Positions 1-6,632 of a DNA stretch of 8,017 nt are shown in pieces. The notes beneath the pieces were generated by a model that was not told the DNA's origin, made no database searches, and worked only from the letters and a program-made list of their open reading frames with translations. Source of the DNA: CAYGWP01 sp964353455. Its GTDB lineage: Bacteria > Planctomycetota > Phycisphaerae > FEN-1346. Location: positions 1 through 8,017 of the forward strand of contig CAYGWP010000390.1 in assembly GCA_964353455.1 (NCBI GenBank). The letters run 5' to 3'. Made by a program: the position numbers and the translations under genes. Numbering within the stretch: the stretch's first letter is position 1; each line of letters starts with the position of its first letter.

Positions 1-606
1 GGCGAGGTGCCCGTCCCGGCGCTCCTCTTCGTGCCGGAGAAGGCCGAGGGCCGCCGCCCCGCCGTCATCTACGTGGATGGTCGCGGCAAGGCGGCCGATG
101 CCGCGCCCGCCGGCCCGATAGAGGCGCTGGTCCGCGCGGGCACGGTGGTCATGGCGATCGACGTTCGCGGCTTCGGCGAGACCTGGCCGCAGAAGGCGGG
201 CAAGTACCTGGAGAACGAGTATCCGCTTTCGTATGCGGCCATCATGCTCGGCCGGCCGCTGCTGGGCCAGCGCGTGGAGGATGTGTCTGCGGCCGCCAGT
301 GTGCTCGCCGACCGGCCGGAGGTCGATGCGGCGAGGCTGTCCGTCGTCGGCGTGGAGGCCGCCGGCCCGATCGTCCTCCATGCGGCCGCCCTCGACGAGC
401 GGATAAGCGAGGTCATCCTCCGCCGAAGTATCGAATCATGGATGAATGTAGTTGCGACGCCCCTCAGCCGCGCGCAACTCCAGAACGTCGTTCCGGGCGC
501 CCTTATGCGCTACGACCTCTCGGACCTCGTCCGCGCAATCGCCCCGCGCCCCGTTCGCATCGAGGAACCCCTGGACCCGGCCGGCAAGCCGAGACCCGCG
601 CCGTAG
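1..606 (+). CDS. Alpha/beta hydrolase, acetyl-xylan-esterase-like, 3' portion (5' end cut by window), nucleophile Ser replaced
   Basis: The reading frame is open from base 1 (Gly-Glu-Val-Pro-Val-Pro-Ala-Leu-Leu-Phe-Val-Pro), so the gene begins left of the window; the ATG-like start at base 7 is an internal GTG. It ends at TAG 604-606. The visible 201 residues show the core of an alpha/beta hydrolase: the strand PAVIYVDGRG (about residues 20-29), the strand-turn VVMAIDVRGFGET, the helix QRVEDVSAAASVLADRPEVD, then the nucleophile-elbow strand LSVVGVEAAGP. In active members this elbow reads G-x-S-x-G; here the serine position is Glu (codon 355-357). The tail (VVPGALMRYDLSDLVRAIAPRPVRI) matches my memory of planctomycete acetyl-xylan-esterase-like proteins. 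The protein stops soon after APRP, before the place where the catalytic His would normally come. It is therefore probably a divergent or non-catalytic member; exported status cannot be judged because the N-terminus is missing. Family is fairly sure, activity is not. Confidence 0.8.
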   Translation, partial: GEVPVPALLFVPEKAEGRRPAVIYVDGRGKAADAAPAGPIEALVRAGTVVMAIDVRGFGETWPQKAGKYLENEYPLSYAAIMLGRPLLGQRVEDVSAAASVLADRPEVDAARLSVVGVEAAGPIVLHAAALDERISEVILRRSIESWMNVVATPLSRAQLQNVVPGALMRYDLSDLVRAIAPRPVRIEEPLDPAGKPRPAP

Positions 607-749
607 GAGCACTGCCCCCGCCTCTTATCCCCGCACGCCGACCGCCACCGGAAGCGAGGGACAGCGAACGTCGGTCTCATTCGGTCGCGTTTATGACTTG
701 ACTGGCTGCCTGGCGCGGATGTCAACTCCTGCCCGACGCGAAAAGATCC

Positions 750-795
750 CGGGCGTTTTACTCACCGGGCGCCTTACTCACGGGCGCCTTACTCA
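750..795 (+). repeat. Three tandem copies of a 15-16 bp unit
   Basis: Three head-to-tail copies are visible: CGGGCGTTTTACTCAC (750-765), CGGGCGCCTTACTCA (766-780) and CGGGCGCCTTACTCA (781-795). The last two are identical and the first differs at two bases plus one extra base. The array ends one base before the candidate -35 box, which is the usual place for an activator site. A regulatory role is inference; it could also be a slippage duplication. Confidence 0.7.
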
Positions 796-796
796 G

Positions 797-825
797 TTGA
801 AGGGATGCCGCGGCAAGGCTACAAT
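797..825 (+). promoter_or_regulatory. Sigma70-like promoter for the propeller gene
   Basis: TTGAAG (797-802) and TACAAT (820-825) are separated by exactly 17 bases. They match the consensus boxes at 4 of 6 and 5 of 6 positions. The expected start of transcription is near 832, giving a leader of about 26 bases before the ATG at 858. The -10 region lies between two copies of the palindrome GCCGCGGC (807-814 and 829-836), which could be an operator or a coincidence of GC-rich sequence. This is a pattern call without experimental support. Confidence 0.5.
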
Positions 826-857
826 CGTGCCGCGGCGGGAACCCGGGACAGGGAAGC

Positions 858-3800
858 ATGATGCGCGGACGGCTCCTCGGAATGGCGGCGGTCTGTCTGG
901 CGACCTTCGGCGGGGTCGGCCCGCTCTTCGGGGCCGACTGGCCCCAGTGGCGCTGCGACGCCCGCCGCAGCGCCTCATCGCCCGAGGTCCTCCCGGCCGA
1001 CCTGCAACTGGAATGGGTCCGCCGCCTGCCCGCGCCGGCCCCTGCGTGGCCCGCCAGCCAGACGAAACTCCAGTTCGACGCCTCCTACGAGCCGGTCGTC
1101 CTCGGGAAGCGCATGTTCGTCGGCTCGATGGTTGCGGACCGCCTGACGGCCTACGATACATCTACAGGTGATGAACTGTGGCGGTTCTGCGCCGACGGCC
1201 CCGTCCGATTCGCCCCCGTGGCCGCCGCCGACAAGGTCTATGCCGCGTCCGACGACGGCTTCCTGTACTGCCTGGACGCGGCCGCCGGGCGGCTGGTCTG
1301 GAAGTTCCGCGGGGGACCCGCCGACCGCTGCATCCTCGGCAACGACCGCCTCATCTCCACGTGGCCCGCTCGGGGAGGGCCTGTGCTCGACGGCGGCACG
1401 ATCTACTTCGCCGCCGGTATATGGCCGTTCATGGGTATCTTTATCCATGCAATTGACGCCGGTACCGGCCGCACGCTGTGGACCAACAGCGGCGGCGGCG
1501 CGGCGTACACCGTCCAGCAGCACGGAAGCCCCGCCTTCGCAGGCGTGGCCCCGCAAGGTTACATGGCCGTCGCCGGCGACAGCCTGCTCGTGTCCGGCGG
1601 CCGGACCGTCCCGGCCGTCTATAGCCGCAGCGACGGCTCGCTCAGGTACTTCAACGTCTCGAGCCGCCAGTTCAGCAACAGCGCCGGGGGCTACGAGGTC
1701 GTCGCGGCGGCCGAAATGTTCTTCAACGGCGGTGCGGCCTACGTGCTGAAAGACGGCGCCGGGGTGTGTCGCCTCGATTCAGGCTCCGCCAAGAAGGCGG
1801 CCGCCGCCGCGAAGAAGCCCGCCAAGGACGAAGACGACGATGCCGCCCTTGCCCCGCCCCCCGCCGCCGTCGCGCCGCCCGTCATTGACGACGACTCCGC
1901 CGTCGTCCTGGCCGACGGAGGCCTGCTGGCCTACGCCCTCCGCCCCGAATCGCGCGAGGTCAAGGACTCCAAAGGCGCGACGCACGCCGATCTCGCCCTG
2001 TCCGTGCGATGGCGGGCCACGGTGGACCCGGCCCTCGCACGACTGCACCTGAAGGCGGGCGGACGGTTCTACGTCTCCGGACCCGGCGGCCGCATCGCCG
2101 CGCTGGAGGTCCCGCCCGGCGGCCCGGAACGGGTCCAGACTTCGGGCGGGGCGGCACGCATCGCCTGGCAAGGCCGCGTCGAGGGCGACGTCTGGACCAT
2201 GCTTGCCGCCGATGGGCGGCTCTTCGTCGTGACGCGGCAGGGCGGCCTGTACGCCTTCGGCGCGGCGCGCCAGCCCGCCCGCACCCACGCGGAACCCGCC
2301 GCAGGCCCGCCCGCACCGGCCGACCGCTGGTCCGCCGCGGCAGAGTCGCTCCTCCGCCAGAGCGGCGCGGGCGAAGGCTGCGCCATCGTCCTCGGCGTCG
2401 GAAGCGGGCGGCTGATCGAGGAACTCCTGCGGCAATCCTCGCTGCGCTTGATCGCGGTTGACCCGGATGAGAAGAAGGTGGCGCTCCTGCGCGACCGTCT
2501 CGACCGCGCGGGCCTATACGGCAGGCGGGTCGCCGTGCACGCGGGCGACCCGGCTGCATTCCCGCTGCCGCAGTACATGGCAAGTCTCATCACGAGCGAA
2601 GACACCGCCGCGGCCGGCCTCGCGCGGGGCGTCAAGTTCATCCGGGCGGTGTTCCCGGCGCTTCGGCCGTACGGCGGGCGCGCGTGCCTGGCCCTGCCTG
2701 CCGCATCGCACGCCGACTTCGCGCGCCAGGTGTCTGAAGCCGGGCTGGAGAAGGCGAGCATCCAGCGCGACGGCGAGTGGACGATCCTCGCGCGCGAGGG
2801 CGCATTGCCCGACTCCGCCGACTGGACCCACCAGTACGCCGACGTGGCCAACACCGTCGTCAGCCGCGATGCCCGCGTCCGCGCGCCCCTGGGCCTCCTC
2901 TGGTTCGGCGGGCCGCCGAACGACCCCGTCCTGCCGCGCCACGGCCACGGCCCCTCGCCGCAGGTCATCGACGGACGCCTCATAATCGAGGGACGCAACA
3001 TGCTGCGGGCCGTCGATGTCTATAGCGGCCGCCTCCTCTGGCAGCAGGAACTGAAGGACCTGGGGCGGTACTATGACAACACCAGCCACCAGCCGGGGGC
3101 CAACGAGATCGGCTCGAACTACGCCTCGGCGCCCGACGGCATCTACGTGGCACACGGGCCGCAGTGCCTGCGGCTGGACCCGGCCACCGGCTGCATCCTC
3201 TCCCGCTGGCCCCTTCCGCCGCGACAGGCCGCCGACGGCGGCACCTGTGGCTACATAGGCATATATGATGATCTCCTGATACTCTCGGCGTGCCCGCGCG
3301 ACGTGAAGTACAAGTTCGAGAAGGCCGCCCCTGGCAAGGAGCCGCGACTCGCCGAGACCCTCGGCTTCCTCGCCGCCCCTTACGGCGCAGGCAGCCGCTG
3401 GCTCCTCGGCCTCGACCGCCGCACCGGCAAGGTCCTCTGGGAAAAGGAGGCCGCCTGGGAGTTCCGCCACAACGCCATCGTAGCCGGCGGCGGCAAGGTC
3501 TTCTGCTTCGACGGCATCTCCGACCTCCGCCGCACCACCTTGCGAAAGGAGGGCCTCAACCCCGACGCCCTGCCAACCCTCTACGCCCTCGACGCAAAGA
3601 CCGGACGCGTCGTATGGAAGACCGGCGAAAATGTCTCCGGCACGTGGCTGGGCTACAGCGCCGCCCGCGACATCCTCATCCACCTCGGCAGCAATTCCCG
3701 CGACCGCGCCTATGACGAGCCCGGGGCCGGAATGGCCGCATACCGCGGGGCCGACGGACGACTCCTCTGGAGAGACAGCGGCCGCCACGCCGGGCCGTGC

Positions 3801-4697
3801 CTCCTCCACGGCGACACCATCATCGCCCAGACCGCGGCCCTCGATCTTCTGACCGGCCGCCCCAAGACCCGCCCCCATCCGCTGACGGGCGAGCCGATCC
3901 CGTGGTCCTTTACGCGGAACTACGGATGCAACACGATCGTCGGCAGCGCCAACCTGCTGACGTTCCGCTCCGCGGCGGCGGGCTTCTACGACCTCGCGGC
4001 CGACGGCGGGACAGGCAACATGGGCGGATTCAAATCAGGATGCACGTCGAACCTCATCGTGGCCTGCGGCGTGCTGAACGCCCCGGACTACACCCGCACG
4101 TGCACATGCTCATATCAAAATCAGTGCTCGCTGGCGATGGTTCACGACGCGGACGCCGAACTCTGGACCTTTAACTCCCTGCCGGCCCCCGCCGGCCCCA
4201 TCCGCCGCATCGGCATCAACCTCGGCGCGCCAGGCGACCGCATGGCCGAGAGTGGCACCCTGTGGCTGGAATGGCCCGTGGTCGGCGGACCCTCGCCCAA
4301 GTTCTCGCTCGCGACCGACCCCGAGAAACTCCAGACCTTCCGCCTTCACTCTTCGCAGATAACCTCGGGCGACCTCAGGTGGGTTGCCGCATCGGGCGCG
4401 ACGGGCCTCAAGCGCCTCACCCTCGGCCTGGCGAAGGCGGGCCCGGAACGCCCGTACACCGTCCGCCCGCACTTCGCCGAACCGACCGACCTGGCCGCCG
4501 GCCGGCGCGTCTTCAGCGTGGCCCTACAGGGGAAGGAGGTCCTCAAGGACTTCGACATCGTCCGGGCGGCCGGCGGCCCGCGCCGCGCCTGGGCCTGCGA
4601 GTTCCGCGGCGTCCGCGCGGGCGCCGACCTCCGCCTCGACTTCACCGCGACCGCCGGCGCGACGCTCCTCTCGGGCCTCGAGGTCATCGCCGAGTGA
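858..4697 (+). CDS. Exported PQQ-like beta-propeller protein with internal methyltransferase-like domain and malectin-like C-terminus
   Basis: A 1279-residue protein. Residues 1-26 form a signal peptide (two Arg, a hydrophobic stretch, likely cut after LFGA), so it acts outside the cytoplasm. Mature start DWPQWR is common in planctomycete PQQ-like proteins. Propeller blades recur as xLYxLDxxTGxxxW: RLTAYDTSTGDELWRF (95-110), FLYCLDAAAGRLVWKF (135-150), FIHAIDAGTGRTLWTN (195-210), MLRAVDVYSGRLLWQQ (715-730), LLGLDRRTGKVLWEK (849-863), LYALDAKTGRVVWKT (908-922), MAAYRGADGRLLWRD (959-973). An Ala/Lys/Asp/Pro-rich linker lies at 308-345. Residues about 490-650 resemble a class I SAM-dependent methyltransferase (VLGVGSGR 511-518, LIAVDPD 531-537, AVHAGDP 559-565). 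A Cys cluster is at 1062-1090. The last 85 residues (HFAEPTD, RVFSVALQG, KDFDIV, LSGLEVIAE) match malectin-like carbohydrate-binding domains. No CxxCH haem site is seen, and PQQ binding is not shown. ATG 858 or 861 may be the start; the ribosome site (GGGACAGGGAAG, 845-856) is weak. Role inferred: exported binding or assembly scaffold, unknown ligand. Confidence 0.9.
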   Translation: MMRGRLLGMAAVCLATFGGVGPLFGADWPQWRCDARRSASSPEVLPADLQLEWVRRLPAPAPAWPASQTKLQFDASYEPVVLGKRMFVGSMVADRLTAYDTSTGDELWRFCADGPVRFAPVAAADKVYAASDDGFLYCLDAAAGRLVWKFRGGPADRCILGNDRLISTWPARGGPVLDGGTIYFAAGIWPFMGIFIHAIDAGTGRTLWTNSGGGAAYTVQQHGSPAFAGVAPQGYMAVAGDSLLVSGGRTVPAVYSRSDGSLRYFNVSSRQFSNSAGGYEVVAAAEMFFNGGAAYVLKDGAGVCRLDSGSAKKAAAAAKKPAKDEDDDAALAPPPAAVAPPVIDDDSAVVLADGGLLAYALRPESREVKDSKGATHADLALSVRWRATVDPALARLHLKAGGRFYVSGPGGRIAALEVPPGGPERVQTSGGAARIAWQGRVEGDVWTMLAADGRLFVVTRQGGLYAFGAARQPARTHAEPAAGPPAPADRWSAAAESLLRQSGAGEGCAIVLGVGSGRLIEELLRQSSLRLIAVDPDEKKVALLRDRLDRAGLYGRRVAVHAGDPAAFPLPQYMASLITSEDTAAAGLARGVKFIRAVFPALRPYGGRACLALPAASHADFARQVSEAGLEKASIQRDGEWTILAREGALPDSADWTHQYADVANTVVSRDARVRAPLGLLWFGGPPNDPVLPRHGHGPSPQVIDGRLIIEGRNMLRAVDVYSGRLLWQQELKDLGRYYDNTSHQPGANEIGSNYASAPDGIYVAHGPQCLRLDPATGCILSRWPLPPRQAADGGTCGYIGIYDDLLILSACPRDVKYKFEKAAPGKEPRLAETLGFLAAPYGAGSRWLLGLDRRTGKVLWEKEAAWEFRHNAIVAGGGKVFCFDGISDLRRTTLRKEGLNPDALPTLYALDAKTGRVVWKTGENVSGTWLGYSAARDILIHLGSNSRDRAYDEPGAGMAAYRGADGRLLWRDSGRHAGPCLLHGDTIIAQTAALDLLTGRPKTRPHPLTGEPIPWSFTRNYGCNTIVGSANLLTFRSAAAGFYDLAADGGTGNMGGFKSGCTSNLIVACGVLNAPDYTRTCTCSYQNQCSLAMVHDADAELWTFNSLPAPAGPIRRIGINLGAPGDRMAESGTLWLEWPVVGGPSPKFSLATDPEKLQTFRLHSSQITSGDLRWVAASGATGLKRLTLGLAKAGPERPYTVRPHFAEPTDLAAGRRVFSVALQGKEVLKDFDIVRAAGGPRRAWACEFRGVRAGADLRLDFTATAGATLLSGLEVIAE

Positions 4698-4731
4698 CCC
4701 GCCGCGCGCCGCGGCCTAAAAAAGGCGGCCG

Positions 4732-4809
4732 AAAAAGGTTGTCAGGAACCTTCTTCGGAACATGGCGGTTTTCTTGGGGTCTTGCGAAAAGGTTCCTGAC
4801 ACCTTTTTT
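4732..4809. repeat. Interspersed inverted repeat (REP/MITE-like), possible two-way terminator
   Basis: Left arm 4732-4757 and right arm 4784-4809 are complementary over about 24 bp with two single-base indels; the cores are GTCAGGAACCTT (4741-4752) and AAGGTTCCTGAC (4789-4800). The loop is 26 bases. One arm begins with five A and the other ends with six T, so a transcript in either direction would form a long hairpin followed by U residues, as in intrinsic terminators. From memory, the sequence AAAAGGTGTCAGGAACC recurs in intergenic spaces of planctomycete and related genomes and yields spurious peptides; I could not check this. No transposase is nearby, so any mobilising enzyme would be elsewhere. 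Confidence 0.75.
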
Positions 4810-4822
4810 CTGCGGACCCTTG

Positions 4823-4828
4823 AAGGAG
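4823..4828 (+). promoter_or_regulatory. Ribosome binding site AAGGAG for the SGNH-like gene
   Basis: AAGGAG lies seven bases before ATG 4836, an ideal spacing, and fixes the start of the downstream gene. It begins only 13 bases after the end of the inverted repeat, so folding of that repeat could influence access to it. Confidence 0.75.
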
Positions 4829-4835
4829 CCTCAAA

Positions 4836-5765
4836 ATGACGCTCGAACGACGGCCGCACCGGTGGCTCTTTGGAACCATTTTGCTTATCGCGGCGCTCCT
4901 GGTCGGGAGCGCTTGCGCGGCCGATGCCCCGAGCGCTGCGCCGCCTTCGCCGGCCGCCGCAACGCAGCCCATCGACCACGGCCTCCGCATCTTCATCTGC
5001 GGGCACAGTTTCCACGTCGGCATCCGCGGGTGCCTGCCCGAGGTGGCCCAGGCGGCGGGCATCAAGGACCAGACGATCATCGACTGCCAGTTCATCGGCG
5101 GCTCCCGCGTCATCCAGCACTGGCAGTTGCCCGACCAGGCCAACAGGGCGAAGGCCGCGCTCGCCACCGGCAAGGTCGATGTGCTCACCCTGTCGCCGCA
5201 CCGCAAGTACCCGGATGAAGGCATCGACCTGTTTACGGAACTCGCCCTGAAGCACAACCCCGACATCCGCATCGCCGTGCAGGAGAGTTGGCTCCCGTGG
5301 GACGATCCCGATGCGCAGAGGCCGGCCACCCTTAAAGACCGCAACGCCGCCACCGCCGAGGCGCTCCTGAAGATCCACGAGCCGTACTTCATCGCGTACC
5401 GCGAGCAGTTGGAGGCGATCAACCGGAAGTGCGGCCGCCAGGTGGTGTTCGTCGTGCCCACCGGCCACGCCCTCATCGCCCTGCGCGAGAAGGTCCGCCT
5501 CGGCCAGGCCCCTGGCATCGCGAACCAGGAGGGCCTCTTCATCGATGCAATGGGCCACCCGGGCGCGGCCCTGCTGGCGCTCAACACATATTGTCATTTC
5601 GCCGTGATCTATCGGCGCTCGCCGGTGGGCCTCGCGCCGCCGGCCATGCTCAAGTGGGCGTCGGAGGCAACCCGCGGGACGCTCAACCGGTTGCTCCAGG
5701 AACTCGCGTGGGACGCCGTCACGAAGTGCCCCCTGAGCGGCCTGAAGGCGGAGGCGGCGAAGTGA
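4836..5765 (+). CDS. Exported SGNH-hydrolase-like protein of unknown activity
   Basis: A 309-residue protein with a signal peptide (Arg/His-rich start, hydrophobic 11-25, likely cut after ACA at residue 28), followed by an Ala/Pro-rich spacer to about 46. The domain starts with RIFICGHSFH (51-60), where the GDS nucleophile block of SGNH/GDSL esterases reads GHS (Ser58). A later block, IDAMGHPGAALLAL (236-249), fits the family's D-x-x-(G)-H end, with Asp237 and His241. The intermediate block that normally carries Gly and Asn is less clear (FIGGSRV 86-92 and TLSPH 118-122 are candidates). The central VQESWLPWDDP is distinctive, and I recall the same phrase in planctomycete proteins annotated as hypothetical. 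A Ser-Asp-His set makes an esterase-type role plausible but unproven. It lies downstream of the propeller gene on the same strand and converges on the next gene with a 10-base gap. The lipobox is poor (Gly at -3), so a lipoprotein is unlikely. Confidence 0.88.
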   Translation: MTLERRPHRWLFGTILLIAALLVGSACAADAPSAAPPSPAAATQPIDHGLRIFICGHSFHVGIRGCLPEVAQAAGIKDQTIIDCQFIGGSRVIQHWQLPDQANRAKAALATGKVDVLTLSPHRKYPDEGIDLFTELALKHNPDIRIAVQESWLPWDDPDAQRPATLKDRNAATAEALLKIHEPYFIAYREQLEAINRKCGRQVVFVVPTGHALIALREKVRLGQAPGIANQEGLFIDAMGHPGAALLALNTYCHFAVIYRRSPVGLAPPAMLKWASEATRGTLNRLLQELAWDAVTKCPLSGLKAEAAK

Positions 5766-5775
5766 AAAGGAATCT

Positions 5776-6558
5776 TCACCCCCCAAGTTCCAGGAACGCC
5801 CGGGCGAAGCGTTTGCCGAGTTCCAGTTGGCCCTGCGTGTCGTAGTGGGTCTCGTCGCTGAGGGTGCGGAGGCCCTTGGTGGGGACGAGTTTCACGCGGG
5901 GCACGTCGCGGGCCACCTGCTGCTGCCCCTTGCGGACGTCCTCGGTGGCCGGGAACCGCCCCGGGGGCGTATTGACCTCGCCATATATGAAAGGCAGGTC
6001 GGGCGCCGCCAGGTCTTTGCGCAGGCGCTCCACAATCTTCCGGAGGTTCTTGCCGTATTCGGCGGCCACGTCGGGGAACTTGGCATCGCGGCCGCCCTGT
6101 TCCCAGACGACGGCGGCGATCTCGACGGCCCCGCCGCCTGCCGCCGCCTTCACGTGCTCGATCAGTTTCGCGTAGAGCGGCCCGCCCTTGGCCGCTTCGG
6201 TCCTGCGGGCGTTCTGCTCGGTCCAGTCGGGCGCCCAATCAAGGAGCGACGTGCCGCCGATGGCGAACTTGACGATGATGATCTGTCGCTCGGGCCAGGC
6301 CTTGGCCATTTCGTGGGCGAAGGCGACCTCGGGCCCGAAATTGGCGGCGGCCGCCAGCGGCTCGGCCCTGCCGGCGTGGTACAACTTGACGTTGGCGGGC
6401 GTCTTCTTCAGGTCCGCCGGCAACTCTGCGACCGCACCTTTGCCGACCATGTTCGACTGGCCTGCAAGTATGAACATCTTTGTCTTCTGCTGGTCAGCCG
6501 CCCCGGCCGCCGCAACGGCCGCCAGGAGCACCGCCAGCATCGCCGCCGCCCTGGCCAT
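5776..6558 (-). CDS. Exported sialate O-acetylesterase-type SGNH hydrolase (SASA domain)
   Basis: Reading from ATG 6558 gives 260 residues. Residues 1-21 are a signal peptide (MARAAAMLAVLLAAVAAAGA, then AD). The domain follows at once: KMFILAGQSNMVGKG (27-41) is the nucleophile block with Ser35; AIGGTSLLDW (99-108) is the Gly block; VVWEQGGRDAKF (150-161) is the WxQG block; SDETHYDTQGQLELG (234-248) carries the Asp235/His238 pair. Spacing and length fit carbohydrate esterases that remove acetyl groups from sugars, often xylan. In most members the third block reads WxQGExD; here the Glu is Gly. The open frame extends upstream to 6612, but those 18 residues precede both the signal peptide and a strong GGAGGAG site, so the later ATG was chosen. 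It is transcribed leftward, towards the SGNH-like gene. Substrate is not readable from sequence. Confidence 0.92.
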   Translation of the reverse strand: MARAAAMLAVLLAAVAAAGAADQQKTKMFILAGQSNMVGKGAVAELPADLKKTPANVKLYHAGRAEPLAAAANFGPEVAFAHEMAKAWPERQIIIVKFAIGGTSLLDWAPDWTEQNARRTEAAKGGPLYAKLIEHVKAAAGGGAVEIAAVVWEQGGRDAKFPDVAAEYGKNLRKIVERLRKDLAAPDLPFIYGEVNTPPGRFPATEDVRKGQQQVARDVPRVKLVPTKGLRTLSDETHYDTQGQLELGKRFARAFLELGG

Positions 6559-6566
6559 GTCAGCAT

Positions 6567-6573
6567 CTCCTCC
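6567..6573 (-). promoter_or_regulatory. Ribosome binding site GGAGGAG that fixes the esterase start
   Basis: On the reverse strand GGAGGAG ends eight bases before ATG 6558. This supports that ATG over the longer open frame starting at 6612. Another ATG directly next to the site (about two bases away) is too close to be used. Confidence 0.8.
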
Positions 6574-6632
6574 GGGAGCCTGTGATGCGCTACCCCGACC
6601 GCCGCGGCCCATGCCGGGCGGGTCATACCCCG

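Larger units (their letters stand above)
607..857. other. Non-coding gap with repeat and promoter
   Basis: This stretch has no protein-like reading frame. Its first 140 bases are GC-rich with no clear structure; I see no hairpin followed by a T run that would terminate the upstream hydrolase. The second half holds a three-copy repeat (750-795), a sigma70-like promoter (797-825) and two copies of an 8-bp palindrome around the -10 box. Confidence 0.6.
4698..4835. other. Intergenic spacer, mostly filled by an interspersed inverted repeat
   Basis: The 138 bases between the propeller gene and the SGNH-like gene are mostly taken up by the inverted repeat at 4732-4809. The short leading part contains GCCTAAAAAAGGC (4715-4727), a 4-bp stem too weak to call a terminator. 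No convincing promoter is seen, so the downstream gene may depend on readthrough from the propeller gene or on a promoter I cannot recognise. Confidence 0.5.

Noticed and set aside
771..795. Shared TTACTCAG between the two three-copy arrays as one common regulator site
   Set aside because: Only 8 bases are shared, and only at one unit junction of the second array; chance is an adequate explanation.
2514..3878. 454-residue reverse frame inside the propeller gene
   Set aside because: The opposite frame has clear propeller motifs throughout; this Ala/Gly/Val-rich frame is the usual antisense shadow of GC-rich coding sequence.
4711..4730. Intrinsic terminator after the propeller gene
   Set aside because: The GCCT/AGGC stem is only 4 bp and the A/T run is in the loop, not after the stem.
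4262..5218. 318-residue forward frame crossing the inverted repeat
   Set aside because: It overlaps the propeller and SGNH-like genes in another frame and is Arg/Pro-rich; the peptide around the repeat is a by-product of the interspersed element.
4716..5786. 356-residue reverse frame opposite the SGNH-like gene
   Set aside because: It is the shadow of a high-GC gene on the other strand, has no domain pattern and runs into the inverted repeat.
6559..6612. Longer N-terminus for the SASA esterase
   Set aside because: The 18 extra residues are polar/Gly-rich and would bury the signal peptide; a GGAGGAG site ideally spaced before ATG 6558 favours the shorter form.
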